A stretch of 64,000 bases of DNA, taken from contig NZ_JADDXU010000006.1 in assembly GCF_015163075.1 (NCBI RefSeq), positions 310,001 to 374,000 on the forward strand, in the 5' to 3' direction. Under the pieces are notes generated by a model. The model was not told the origin of the DNA. It did no database searches and saw only the letters and a program-made list of their open reading frames with translations. Positions 1 to 9,260 of the stretch are shown piece after piece. Source of the stretch: Streptomyces justiciae (GTDB lineage Bacteria > Actinomycetota > Actinomycetes > Streptomycetales > Streptomycetaceae). The number at the start of each line of letters is the position of its first letter. Position 1 is the stretch's first letter. A program made the position numbers and the translations under genes.

Positions 1-251
1 AGCGCGCGCTGGAGATCCTCGCCGACGACGTGCCCGAGCACCTCGCCGCCGCCGGGCGGCTGCGCATGGAGCACAAGCAGGCCTCGCTGGAGGAGCTGGG
101 CGCGCTCGCCGACCCGCCGCTGACCAAGGACGCCGTCGCCGGCCGTATCCGCCGACTGCTGGCGATGGCCGACAAGCGGGCCCAGGACCTCGGCATCCCG
201 GGCACGGAGTCCAGCCTCACCGAGGAGATGGCCGACAACCTCGCCGGTTGA
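1..251 (+). CDS. whiA: Sporulation regulator WhiA, C-terminal fragment
   Basis: The gene is cut by the window edge; the reading frame is already open at base 3 and ends at TGA 249-251. The visible 82 or so residues contain the helix-turn-helix-like WhiA C-terminal region, including LEELGALADPPLTKDAVAGR and the tail RRLLAMADKRAQDLGIPGTE. WhiA is a LAGLIDADG-derived DNA-binding protein that activates sporulation-specific cell division genes together with WhiB. Its position just upstream of the gap-pgk-tpiA cluster is the usual Streptomyces order. The N-terminal domain cannot be checked here. Confidence 0.93.
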   Translation, partial: RALEILADDVPEHLAAAGRLRMEHKQASLEELGALADPPLTKDAVAGRIRRLLAMADKRAQDLGIPGTESSLTEEMADNLAG

Positions 252-263
252 TCAACCGTCAAG

Positions 264-304
264 AAGCCGGTGCCGCCGCCCAGTCGGGTGAACGGCACCG
301 GCTT
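264..304 (+). terminator. Terminator hairpin after whiA
   Basis: A perfect 12-bp inverted repeat (264-275, AAGCCGGTGCCG, with 293-304) starts 12 nt after the whiA stop and is followed by TTTTGC. A GC-rich stem running into a short T tract is the form of an intrinsic terminator. Confidence 0.8.
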
Positions 305-397
305 TTGCATGTCTGTGAGGCACCCTTGACTGGATCATGAAGTGTCATGAGCCTGGCATCTGTTCGCTGCTGTGGCGGACCACCGCAAGGGGGGCAC

Positions 398-3349
398 ATG
401 AGACGAAGAGCGAGACCGATCCTCGCCGTTGGCGCACTCCTTCTGGGCGGCGCGGGCCTTACGCCCCTCGCCCAGGCCGCGGAGAGCGGCAGCTCTCCCG
501 GTCCCGACGAGATCAAGGTCTTCCGGGCCGACGTCACCAGCGCGCAGGTACCCCTGCTGCTGGCGGCCGGTCAGGACGGCCACGAACTGAGTGAGCAGGT
601 ACCCGCGAAGGGCACCGCGACCGTCGAGGTCTACCTCACCGACAAACAGGCCGACAAGCTGGAGAAACAGGGCGTCGAGCTCACCGAGCACACCCTCTCC
701 GCCAAGGCCGAGGCCCGCGTCGAGGCCGCCGCCGAGGGCGTGTACCGCCCCTACAGCGGCAGCGGCGGCCTCAAGCAGGAGATCCTCGCCACCGCCCAGG
801 CCAACCCCGGCCTCACCAAGGCGGTTTCCATCGGCAAGACGGTGAACGGGCAGGACATCCTCGCGCTCAAACTGACCAAGAACGCGAAGCACACCAAGGA
901 CGGCGCCAAACCCGCCGTCCTCTACCTGTCCAACCAGCACGCGCGCGAATGGATCACGCCGGAGATGACCCGCCGGCTGATGCACTACTACCTGGACCAC
1001 TACAAGACCGACCAGCGGATCAAGAAGATCGTCGACTCCACCGAGCTGTGGTTCGTCCTCTCGGCCAACCCCGACGGCTACGACTACACGTTCACCGGCA
1101 CCGACCAGCGCCTGTGGCGCAAGAACCTGCGCGACAACAACGGCGACGGCAACATCGCCATCGGCGACGGCGTCGACCTCAACCGCAACTTCGCCTACAA
1201 GTGGGGCTACGACAACGAGGGTTCGTCCCCCAACCCCACCAGCGAGACCTACCGCGGCACGGAACCGAGCTCCGAGCCCGAGACCAAGGCGCTCGACGCG
1301 TTCGAGAAGCGGATCGGCTTCACGTACGGCATCAACTACCACTCCGCCGCCGAGCTCCTCCTCTACGGCGTCGGCTGGCAGGTGGCCACCGACACCCCGG
1401 ACGACGTCATGTACAAGGCGCTCGCCGGCACCCCCGACAACTCCGCGATCCCCGGGTACCGTCCGCAGGTCTCCTCGGAGCTGTACACCACCAACGGCGA
1501 GGCGGACGGCCACGCGTCGAACGTCAACGGCCTGGCGATGTACACGCCCGAGATGTCGACCTGCCAGACCGCCTCGGACCTCGACCCGAACGACCAGTGG
1601 AACGCGGCCGACTGCCAGTCGGTGTTCAACTTCCCGGACGACGAGAAGCTGATCCAGCAGGAGTTCGAGAAGAACATCCCGTTCGCGCTCTCCGTCGCCG
1701 AGTCGGCGAAGCAGCCCGACCAGCCGAAGTCCTCGCTCGGCCTGAAGGCCGCGGACTTCACCCCGAAGACCTTCGCCACGTCCTACTCGCGCGGCGCCGA
1801 CCAGGAGGTCTCCGTCGTCGTGCGCAGGGCCGTGCGCGACAAGGAGCTCAAGTACCGCGTCAACGGCGGCCACACGCACGACGTGCCGCTCCGCGCGTGG
1901 AAGGGCGGCGAGACGTACGGCGGTGAGGACAACCTCTACTTCGACGAGTACCGCGCGAAGGTCCCCGAAGGCGACCCGGGCGACAAGGTCGAGGTGTGGT
2001 TCACCGGCGAGACGCGCGACAAGAAGCGCACCTCCAGCCCGCACTTCACCTACACGGTCGCCGAACGGCCGCGCGCGGACACGCTCGTGGTCGCCGAGGA
2101 GGGCGCGACCGCGACCCAGGCGCAGACCTACGTCGACGCCCTGAAGGCCAACGGCCGCAAGGCGATCGTCTGGGACGTCGCCACCCAGGGCGCGCCCGAC
2201 GCGCTCGGCGTGCTCGACCACTTCAAGACGGTCGTCCACTACACGGGCGCGAGCATCCCCGGCAACGCCACCCAGCTCCAGCTGCGCGCCTTCCTCAACG
2301 AGGGCGGCAAGCTGATCGAGGCGGGCGAGCGGGCCGGCGGCAGCGTCGACCTCGGCGGCGGCACCCTCTCGAACGACTTCAGCCAGTACTACCTGGGCGC
2401 CTACACCCGCACCTCCCTGCCGAACGCCACCGCCTTCCAGGGCAGCGGCAAGCTCGCCGGAGCCGGCGGAGCCCTCGGCGCGGCGCCGGGCAACCCGCTC
2501 GACACGGCAGGGTCGTTCAGCGTCACCTCCGACAACCTGCCGGTCACCACGTTCCCGCAGTTCGCCAGCGCGGGCGCGGGCAGCTACCCCGGCACCGTCA
2601 ACCCGTACGGCCCCTACGAAGGCGCCTCCATGGCCGCCGTCACGCACAGCGACTACGCCTGGAACCGCCTCACCCGCACCATCGACCTCACGAACGTGAC
2701 CGCCGCGCAGGCGCCCACGTTCCAGACCCGGATGCTGTGGAACACCGAGGAGGGTTACGACCACGCCGTCCTGGAGGCCCACACGACCGGGGCCGACGAC
2801 TGGACCACCCTCCCGGAGAAGAACGGCGCCACCAGCACCGCGGTGCCCGCCGAGTGCGAGGCCGGGTACTTCATCGCGGCCCACCCCGCGCTCAAGCGGT
2901 ACCTGACCCTCGGCTCGGGCGGCTGCACCAACACCGGCACCAGCGGCCAGTGGAACAGCTTCACCGGGGCGTCGGCCGGGTGGCAGCAGGTCGCCTTCGA
3001 CCTGTCCGCCTACGCCGGCAAGAAGGTCGAGATCTCCATCAGCTACATCACCGACCCCGGCAGCGGCGGTCGCGGCGTCCTCGTCGACAACGCCTCCGTC
3101 GTCATCGGCGGCCAGGCCACCGAGACCGAGGGCTTCGAGACCTCGCTGGGCGCCTGGAGCGTCCCCGGACCGCCCGCGGGCAGCCCGGCGGTCGTGAAGG
3201 ACTGGGGACTCGCCGGTGAACTGTTCAAGACGTACGGCGCGGTCACCACGGACGACACCGTGCTGCTGGGCTTCGGCCTGGAGCACGTCACCGCGGCGGC
3301 CGACCGCACGGCACTGCTCGGAAAGGCGCTCGCGGCACTCGGCGGATGA
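398..3349 (+). CDS. Secreted M14-family zinc carboxypeptidase with C-terminal extension
   Basis: This 983-residue protein begins with a Sec-type signal peptide: basic MRRRARP, a hydrophobic stretch, then AQA. The ATG at 398 follows an AAGGGGGG ribosome site and is preferred over upstream starts. The M14 catalytic set is complete: zinc ligands H181 and E184 (HAREW), LNRNF with N262/R263, third zinc ligand H315 (NYHS), and catalytic E385 (MYTPEM). After about residue 430 follow a beta-rich region and a C-terminal half resembling the immune-inhibitor-A/MAM-like modules of secreted actinobacterial proteases. It probably releases C-terminal amino acids from extracellular peptides. It has its own hairpin downstream and no operon partner. 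The substrate is unknown. Confidence 0.88.
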   Translation: MRRRARPILAVGALLLGGAGLTPLAQAAESGSSPGPDEIKVFRADVTSAQVPLLLAAGQDGHELSEQVPAKGTATVEVYLTDKQADKLEKQGVELTEHTLSAKAEARVEAAAEGVYRPYSGSGGLKQEILATAQANPGLTKAVSIGKTVNGQDILALKLTKNAKHTKDGAKPAVLYLSNQHAREWITPEMTRRLMHYYLDHYKTDQRIKKIVDSTELWFVLSANPDGYDYTFTGTDQRLWRKNLRDNNGDGNIAIGDGVDLNRNFAYKWGYDNEGSSPNPTSETYRGTEPSSEPETKALDAFEKRIGFTYGINYHSAAELLLYGVGWQVATDTPDDVMYKALAGTPDNSAIPGYRPQVSSELYTTNGEADGHASNVNGLAMYTPEMSTCQTASDLDPNDQWNAADCQSVFNFPDDEKLIQQEFEKNIPFALSVAESAKQPDQPKSSLGLKAADFTPKTFATSYSRGADQEVSVVVRRAVRDKELKYRVNGGHTHDVPLRAWKGGETYGGEDNLYFDEYRAKVPEGDPGDKVEVWFTGETRDKKRTSSPHFTYTVAERPRADTLVVAEEGATATQAQTYVDALKANGRKAIVWDVATQGAPDALGVLDHFKTVVHYTGASIPGNATQLQLRAFLNEGGKLIEAGERAGGSVDLGGGTLSNDFSQYYLGAYTRTSLPNATAFQGSGKLAGAGGALGAAPGNPLDTAGSFSVTSDNLPVTTFPQFASAGAGSYPGTVNPYGPYEGASMAAVTHSDYAWNRLTRTIDLTNVTAAQAPTFQTRMLWNTEEGYDHAVLEAHTTGADDWTTLPEKNGATSTAVPAECEAGYFIAAHPALKRYLTLGSGGCTNTGTSGQWNSFTGASAGWQQVAFDLSAYAGKKVEISISYITDPGSGGRGVLVDNASVVIGGQATETEGFETSLGAWSVPGPPAGSPAVVKDWGLAGELFKTYGAVTTDDTVLLGFGLEHVTAAADRTALLGKALAALGG

Positions 3350-3439
3350 GCGCCGGGAAGCACGGACGAGCGGGGAGCGCACTGGTCAACAGTGACTGAC
3401 TCTCCGTAGTCAATTCGAGCTATATGGCCTTTCGGCCCG

Positions 3440-3475
3440 GGCGGTCCGTACCCCTACTGGCGGGTACGGACCGCC
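3440..3475 (+). terminator. Hairpin between the carboxypeptidase gene and gap
   Basis: A perfect 14-bp inverted repeat (3440-3453 with 3462-3475) encloses an 8-nt loop. There is no T tract, as is common for Streptomyces terminators. It lies 90 nt beyond the carboxypeptidase stop and 130 nt before gap, so it probably insulates the glycolytic genes. Confidence 0.65.
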
Positions 3476-3604
3476 TGCCCGTGTATGGGGCATCTCGATG
3501 TCACTGAGGAGGCGTCGGAGAGGTAGGGTCGTAGGCGGTCGGGGACATCCCAAACAGAGCTCGCCGGCACCGCATAGCCGGCGTACCAACGAGGAGATCG
3601 GTTC

Positions 3605-4615
<1,011 letters not shown>

Positions 4616-4645
4616 CCGACAGAGCAGGCAGCTTGATGTGAGTGC

Positions 4646-4683
4646 AGGGCTCGGGCAGCGCGAGGGCGCGTTGTCCGAGCCCT
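4646..4683 (+). terminator. Intercistronic hairpin between gap and pgk
   Basis: A 9-bp inverted repeat (4646-4654 with 4675-4683, AGGGCTCGG arms) encloses a 20-nt GC-rich loop. It could be a partial terminator or a processing and stability element setting gap against pgk expression. No T tract follows. Confidence 0.45.
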
Positions 4684-4737
4684 CGCTCATGTGATCAGCT
4701 TTCGTACGAGCCAGAGCCCTCCCCAGGAGTCCCCTAT

Positions 4738-5949
4738 ATGAAGACGATCGACGAACTTCTCGCCGAAGGCGTCGCAGGCAAGCGGGTCTTCGTCCGCGCC
4801 GACCTCAACGTGCCGCTGGACGGCACCACCATCACCGACGACGGCCGTATCCGCGCGGTGCTGCCCACCGTCAAGGCGCTGGCCGAGGCGGGCGCCCGCG
4901 TGGTCGTCGCCTCGCACCTGGGCCGCCCCAAGGGCGCCCCGGACCCGGTGTTCTCCCTCGCCCCGGCCGCCGCGCGCCTCGGTGAACTCCTCGGCGCCGA
5001 CGTCGCGTTCGCGACGGACACGGTCGGCGAGTCCGCCACGGCCACCGTCGCCGGCCTCGCCGACGGCCAGGTCGCGGTCGTCGAGAACCTCCGCTTCAAC
5101 GCCGGTGAGACCTCCAAGGACGACGCTGAGCGCGCCGCCTTCTCCGACCAGCTCGCCGCCCTCGCCGACGTCTACGTCGGTGACGGCTTCGGCGCGGTGC
5201 ACCGCAAGCACGCCTCGGTCTTCGACCTCCCGGCCAAGCTGCCGCACTACGCCGGCTACCTCATCGCCACCGAGGTCGGCGTCCTGAAGAAGCTCACCGA
5301 GGACGTCCAGCGGCCCTACGCCGTGGCGCTCGGCGGCTCCAAGGTCTCCGACAAGCTGGCCGTCATCGACCAGCTCCTCGGCAAGGCCGACCGCATCCTC
5401 ATCGGCGGCGGCATGGCCTTCACCTTCCTCAAGGCCCAGGGCCACGAGGTCGGCACCTCCCTCCTTCAGGAGGACCAGATCCCGGCCGTCACCGAGTATC
5501 TGGAGCGCGCCGAGAAGCTCGGCGTCGAGCTGGTCCTCCCGATCGACGTCGTGGTCTCTCCGGGCTTCCCGGACCTGAAGGCCAAGGCGCCCACCGAGCA
5601 CACCGCCGTCGACGCGGACAAGATGCCCGAGGGCCAGCTGGGCCTCGACATCGGCCCGAAGACCGGTGAGCTGTACGCGAGCAAGCTCGCCGACGCCAGG
5701 ACCGTGTTCTGGAACGGCCCCATGGGCGTCTTCGAACACCCCGACTACGCCGAGGGCACCCGGGCGGTCGCCCAGGCCCTCATCGACTCGGACGGCTTCA
5801 CCGTCGTCGGTGGCGGAGACTCCGCCGCCGCCGTGCGCACGCTCGGCTTCGACGAGAACGCGTTCGGCCACATCTCGACCGGCGGCGGCGCCTCCCTCGA
5901 ATACCTCGAGGGCAAGACGCTCCCCGGCCTCGCCGCACTGGAGGACTGA
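4738..5949 (+). CDS. pgk: Phosphoglycerate kinase
   Basis: This 403-residue enzyme transfers phosphate from 1,3-bisphosphoglycerate to ADP. The N-terminal substrate segment RADLNVPLDG, the SHLGRPKG loop, the hinge-region ALGGSKVSDKL and the nucleotide-binding VGGGDSAAAV (GGGDS at 358-362) all match the family. The ATG at 4738 follows a CCAGGAG ribosome site; the open frame extends 32 codons further upstream but without ribosome-site or family support. Only 6 nt separate it from tpiA, so the two are surely co-transcribed. Confidence 0.97.
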   Translation: MKTIDELLAEGVAGKRVFVRADLNVPLDGTTITDDGRIRAVLPTVKALAEAGARVVVASHLGRPKGAPDPVFSLAPAAARLGELLGADVAFATDTVGESATATVAGLADGQVAVVENLRFNAGETSKDDAERAAFSDQLAALADVYVGDGFGAVHRKHASVFDLPAKLPHYAGYLIATEVGVLKKLTEDVQRPYAVALGGSKVSDKLAVIDQLLGKADRILIGGGMAFTFLKAQGHEVGTSLLQEDQIPAVTEYLERAEKLGVELVLPIDVVVSPGFPDLKAKAPTEHTAVDADKMPEGQLGLDIGPKTGELYASKLADARTVFWNGPMGVFEHPDYAEGTRAVAQALIDSDGFTVVGGGDSAAAVRTLGFDENAFGHISTGGGASLEYLEGKTLPGLAALED

Positions 5950-5955
5950 CCCCGC

Positions 5956-6732
5956 ATGACCACTCGCACGCCGATCATGGCGGGTAACTGGAAGATGAAC
6001 CTCAACCACCTCGAGGCCATCGCACACGTCCAGAAGCTCGCTTTCGCCCTGGCCGACAAGGACTACGAGGCCGTCGAGGTCGCCGTCCTGCCGCCCTTCA
6101 CCGACCTGCGCTCCGTGCAGACCCTGGTCGACGGCGACAAGCTGAAGATCAAGTACGGTGCCCAGGACCTCTCGGCCCAGGACTCCGGCGCCTACACCGG
6201 CGAGATCTCCGGCGCCATGCTGGCCAAGCTGAAGTGCACGTACGTGGCCGTCGGCCACTCCGAGCGCCGCCAGTACCACGCCGAGACCGACGAGATCGTC
6301 AACGCCAAGGTCAAGGCCGCCTACAAGCACGGCCTCACCCCGATCCTGTGCGTCGGCGAGGAGCTGGACGTCCGTGAGGCGGGCAACCACGTCTCCCACA
6401 CCCTCGCCCAGGTCGAGGGCGGTCTGAAGGACCTCCCGGCCGAGCAGGCCGAGTCCGTCGTGATCGCCTACGAGCCCGTGTGGGCCATCGGCACCGGCAA
6501 GGTCTGCGGTGCCGAGGACGCCCAGGAGGTCTGCGCCGCCATCCGCGGCAAGATCGCCGAGCTGTACACGCAGGAGCTGGCCGACCAGGTCCGCATCCAG
6601 TACGGCGGCTCCGTGAAGTCCGGCAACGTCGCCGAGATCATGGCGCAGGCCGACATCGACGGGGCGCTCGTGGGCGGTGCGTCGCTCGATGCCGACGAGT
6701 TCGTCAAGATCGTGCGCTTCCGCGACCAGTAA
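5956..6732 (+). CDS. tpiA: Triose-phosphate isomerase
   Basis: This 258-residue TIM-barrel enzyme interconverts dihydroxyacetone phosphate and glyceraldehyde 3-phosphate. Diagnostic elements are MAGNWKMN near the N terminus, catalytic H101 in VGHSERR, catalytic E173 in AYEPVWAIGTG, and the phosphate-binding YGGSVKSGN and GGASLD motifs. It starts 6 nt after pgk. The hairpin at 6767-6792 lies between it and secG. Confidence 0.97.
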   Translation: MTTRTPIMAGNWKMNLNHLEAIAHVQKLAFALADKDYEAVEVAVLPPFTDLRSVQTLVDGDKLKIKYGAQDLSAQDSGAYTGEISGAMLAKLKCTYVAVGHSERRQYHAETDEIVNAKVKAAYKHGLTPILCVGEELDVREAGNHVSHTLAQVEGGLKDLPAEQAESVVIAYEPVWAIGTGKVCGAEDAQEVCAAIRGKIAELYTQELADQVRIQYGGSVKSGNVAEIMAQADIDGALVGGASLDADEFVKIVRFRDQ

Positions 6733-6766
6733 GTATGCGGTAGCGGCGATCCGTCGTACCCTTGCG

Positions 6767-6792
6767 GGGGCACAGCCCGGTGGCTGTGCCCC
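6767..6792 (+). terminator. Hairpin between tpiA and secG
   Basis: A perfect 11-bp GC-rich repeat (6767-6777, GGGGCACAGCC, with 6782-6792) has a 4-nt CGGT loop, 34 nt after the tpiA stop. It probably ends most glycolytic transcripts; secG could be served by read-through or by its own promoter. Confidence 0.7.
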
Positions 6793-6828
6793 TGTCGTCC
6801 ATCCAGATCCGAGGAAGTTGGTCCAGCC

Positions 6829-7065
6829 GTGGTTATGGGGTTCTCGATCGCCCTGATCGTCTTCAGCGGCCTGATGATGCTGCTGGTGCTCATGCACAAG
6901 GGCAAGGGCGGCGGCCTGTCCGACATGTTCGGTGGCGGTATGCAGTCCTCCGTCGGCGGCTCCTCGGTCGCCGAGCGCAACCTCGACCGGATCACCATCG
7001 TGGTCGGTCTGCTCTGGTTCGCGTGCATCATCGTGCTCGGTCTCCTCATGAAGACGAACAACTGA
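6829..7065 (+). CDS. secG: Preprotein translocase subunit SecG
   Basis: This 78-residue membrane protein has two transmembrane helices (about residues 3-23 and 53-73) joined by the Gly-rich cytoplasmic loop KGKGGGLSDMFGGG, the hallmark of SecG. It belongs to SecYEG and assists SecA-driven protein export. GTG 6829 has a GAGGAAG ribosome site 11 nt upstream; ATG 6835 is an alternative start. The tpiA-secG order is conserved in many actinobacteria. Confidence 0.93.
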   Translation: MVMGFSIALIVFSGLMMLLVLMHKGKGGGLSDMFGGGMQSSVGGSSVAERNLDRITIVVGLLWFACIIVLGLLMKTNN

Positions 7066-7090
7066 CCGCCACGCACATTCCGTACGTAAG

Positions 7091-7135
7091 GCCCCATGTT
7101 CGGTACGCGCCCCTGAGCGCGGCCTATCATGGGGC
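7091..7135 (+). terminator. Hairpin after secG
   Basis: Complementary 8-bp arms GCCCCATG (7091-7098) and CATGGGGC (7128-7135) enclose a loop that is itself GC-rich, 26 nt after the secG stop. This is a probable terminator without a T tract. Confidence 0.5.
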
Positions 7136-7211
7136 TTGCGTCTAGATGTGGGGGCTGTAACTCCAATCACTGGACGCGCGTTGGGCCTTACGTAGACTGA
7201 GGCGCTCGCAA

Positions 7212-7236
7212 CGAAGCGAAACGCCGACTCGCTTCG
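7212..7236 (+). promoter_or_regulatory. Leader hairpin upstream of the RbpA-family gene
   Basis: A perfect 8-bp repeat (CGAAGCGA at 7212-7219, TCGCTTCG at 7229-7236) with a 9-nt loop ends 28 nt before the GTG of the downstream gene. It leaves AGGGAG free as the ribosome site. It could be a 5' leader structure or a DNA-binding palindrome. Confidence 0.4.
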
Positions 7237-7264
7237 CGGCACCATCACGCAGGGAGTTACGACC

Positions 7265-7600
7265 GTGGCAAGTGGCAACGCGATCCGAGGAAGCCGGGTC
7301 GGGGCGGGGCCGATGGGCGAGGCCGAGCGGGGCGAGTCCGCGCCCCGACTGCGCATCTCCTTCTGGTGCTCCAACGGGCACGAGACGCAGCCCAGCTTCG
7401 CCAGCGACGCGCAGGTTCCCGAAACCTGGGACTGCCCGCGCTGCGGCTTCCCCGCCGGACAGGACCGGGACAACCCGCCGGACCCGCCGCGTACCGAGCC
7501 GTACAAGACGCACCTCGCGTACGTACGGGAGCGGCGCAGCGACGCGGACGGCGAGGCGATCCTCGCCGAGGCGCTCGCCAAACTGCGGGGCGAGATCTAG
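7265..7600 (+). CDS. RbpA-family RNA polymerase-binding protein, probable paralogue
   Basis: This 111-residue protein has the RbpA fold signature: a four-cysteine zinc module with FWCSNGHE and the pair WDCPRCG, followed by a C-terminal amphipathic segment (KTHLAYVRERRSDADGEAIL) like the sigma-interacting domain of RbpA. RbpA stabilises promoter complexes with the principal sigma factor in actinobacteria. The N terminus and the short acidic tail differ from what I recall of canonical Streptomyces RbpA, and that gene normally lies elsewhere. I therefore read this as the second family member, often called RbpB. GTG 7265 follows AGGGAG. The stop codon runs directly into a long inverted repeat. 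Confidence 0.8.
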   Translation: MASGNAIRGSRVGAGPMGEAERGESAPRLRISFWCSNGHETQPSFASDAQVPETWDCPRCGFPAGQDRDNPPDPPRTEPYKTHLAYVRERRSDADGEAILAEALAKLRGEI

Positions 7601-7784
7601 GGCCTACCCGGCGGATCAGGCCGGAGAAAAGCAACGGTGTCAACTCGGCGCTGGCGAGCGGAGCTTGGCGCGTGCAGCTGCAAGGCGGAGGAGGGAGTCG
7701 ACGCGGAGCGTCGGCGACCGACGACAACGCCGCAGATGGGCGTGCCAAGCTCCGAGTCTCCGGCATGATCCGCCGGGTAGGCCC
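7600..7784. repeat. Inverted-repeat-bounded, hairpin-rich element (MITE-like)
   Basis: Terminal 26-nt arms (7600-7625 and 7759-7784) are complementary at 25 of 26 positions. Inside are nested perfect pairs: an 11-bp pair (7659-7669 with 7744-7754, CGGAGCTTGGC) and a 6-bp pair (7709-7714 with 7718-7723). No reading frame inside is convincing. The left arm includes the last base of the upstream stop codon. The size (185 bp) and terminal repeats resemble a miniature inverted-repeat element or a dispersed intergenic repeat. As RNA it would fold into one long hairpin and could end transcription in both directions. Confidence 0.65.
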
Positions 7785-7938
7785 TGGGACTTGACGACCG
7801 GCCGGGTACCGAGAGGTGCCTGGCCGGAGGTGTTTTCACACCGGTCGCCGGGGTTGTCCACAGGCCCGACCGACTGTCAGTGGTGACCTCTACGGTTTGT
7901 GCATCGCTTCAAGGCGTGCGAATCGTGAGGGGGAAGCT

Positions 7939-9207
7939 GTGGCGACGGTCGAGGCTGCGGGCGTGCGTGTGCCCGCGTGGCGTGGCGGGTTCGGGCGGCT
8001 GTGGGGTGCCGCCGTGCTCTCCAGCTTCGGAGACGCGCTGCGTACGGCGGCGCTGCCCCTGCTGGCCACCACCCTGACCGACGAGCCCCTGGCGATAGCG
8101 GCGGTCACCGCCTGCGGCTATCTGCCCTGGCTGGTCTTCGGGCTGCTCGGCGGCGCCGTCGCCGACCGCGTGGACCAGCGACGCGCTATGTGGACGGTGG
8201 ATGCCCTACGCGGTCTGCTCGTCGCCTGCTTCGCGGTCGCCGTCGGCCTCGGCCACGCCTCCATCGGCCTGCTGATCGCCCTCGCCTTCGCGCTGACCAC
8301 GTTCCAGACCCTCTTCGACAACGCCTCCACGGCCCTGCTGCCGTCCCTGGTCGACGACGACGCCCTCGGCAGCGCCAACGCCCGGCTGATGACCGGGCAG
8401 AAGATCGCGGGCGGGCTGCTGGGCGCCCCCGTCGTGCCGCTGCTGCTCGCGGGCGGCGCGGCGCTGCCCTTCGCGGCCGACGCGGCGACCTTCCTGCTGG
8501 CCGCCGCGTTGGTGGCCTCGCTGCGGCCGGCAACCCCCGCCCGGGGGCCCAGACCGGCGGGCAGCACCCTGCGCCGGGAGATCACCGAGGGCCTGCGCAC
8601 CCTCGCCCGCGACCGGGCCCTGCGCGGCCTGTGCGCCGCCACCGCCCTGTGCAACATCGGCGTGGGCGCCCTGATCGCCACCCTGGTGCTGCTGGTGACC
8701 GGCTGGCTGGACGCCGGCCACACCGGGTTCGTGGTGGCGACGACCGGCTACACCGTCGGCTCGCTGGCCGGGGGAGCGGTCAACCGGCTGCTCGTCTCCC
8801 GGGCGGGGCGGGTGCGGGCGGTGCTGTTCGCGGGGAGCGTGCAGATCGGCGCCCTGGTCGTCATGGGGACGGTCCGCAGCCTGCCCGCGCTGGTCGCCGC
8901 GATGGCCCTCTTCGGGCTCATGGGCATGGTGTGGAACGTGAACACCACGACCTTCATGCAGCAGCGCAGCCCCGCCGAGATGCTGGGCCGGGTCAGCTCC
9001 GCCTTCCGCACCCTGGGCGTGGCCGGGGCACCCATAGGAGCCCTGCTCGGTGGCGCCGTCGCCACGGCCTGGGGACTCAACGCCCCGGCGCTGCTCGCCG
9101 CCGCGTTCTTCACGCTGTCCGTCGCCTCGTTGATACCGGCGTTCAAGCGGGACGTACCTGTTGTTGCACCGCAGGACAGCGCCACGACAGCTCACGTCAC
9201 CCGCTGA
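7939..9207 (+). CDS. MFS exporter (MFS_3/EntS-like)
   Basis: This 422-residue integral membrane protein shows about 10-12 hydrophobic helices. It has the loop motif GGAVADRVDQRRAMW between helices 2 and 3 and a repeated pattern in the second half, as in EntS-type and multidrug exporters of the major facilitator superfamily. GTG 7939 is chosen because it follows AGGGGGAAG at correct spacing; the upstream open frame reads through a non-coding region. A TACGGT box at 7891-7896 could be its -10. The gene stands alone before pgi. Substrate unknown. Confidence 0.82.
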   Translation: MATVEAAGVRVPAWRGGFGRLWGAAVLSSFGDALRTAALPLLATTLTDEPLAIAAVTACGYLPWLVFGLLGGAVADRVDQRRAMWTVDALRGLLVACFAVAVGLGHASIGLLIALAFALTTFQTLFDNASTALLPSLVDDDALGSANARLMTGQKIAGGLLGAPVVPLLLAGGAALPFAADAATFLLAAALVASLRPATPARGPRPAGSTLRREITEGLRTLARDRALRGLCAATALCNIGVGALIATLVLLVTGWLDAGHTGFVVATTGYTVGSLAGGAVNRLLVSRAGRVRAVLFAGSVQIGALVVMGTVRSLPALVAAMALFGLMGMVWNVNTTTFMQQRSPAEMLGRVSSAFRTLGVAGAPIGALLGGAVATAWGLNAPALLAAAFFTLSVASLIPAFKRDVPVVAPQDSATTAHVTR

Positions 9208-9260
9208 TCAACTAGGTTGGACCAGCTGGGACAGGCACGAAAAGAAGGCGGAAGTCGGAC

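Noticed and set aside
335..3382. A 1015-codon minus-strand open frame opposite the carboxypeptidase gene
   Set aside because: It is the antisense shadow of a gene with signal peptide and complete M14 catalytic residues. The frame has no motif and low-complexity composition.
7141..7264. SigR-type promoter (GGAAT, GTT) for the RbpA-family gene
   Set aside because: No GGAA-type -35 with GTT at 18-19 nt was found in the upstream region.
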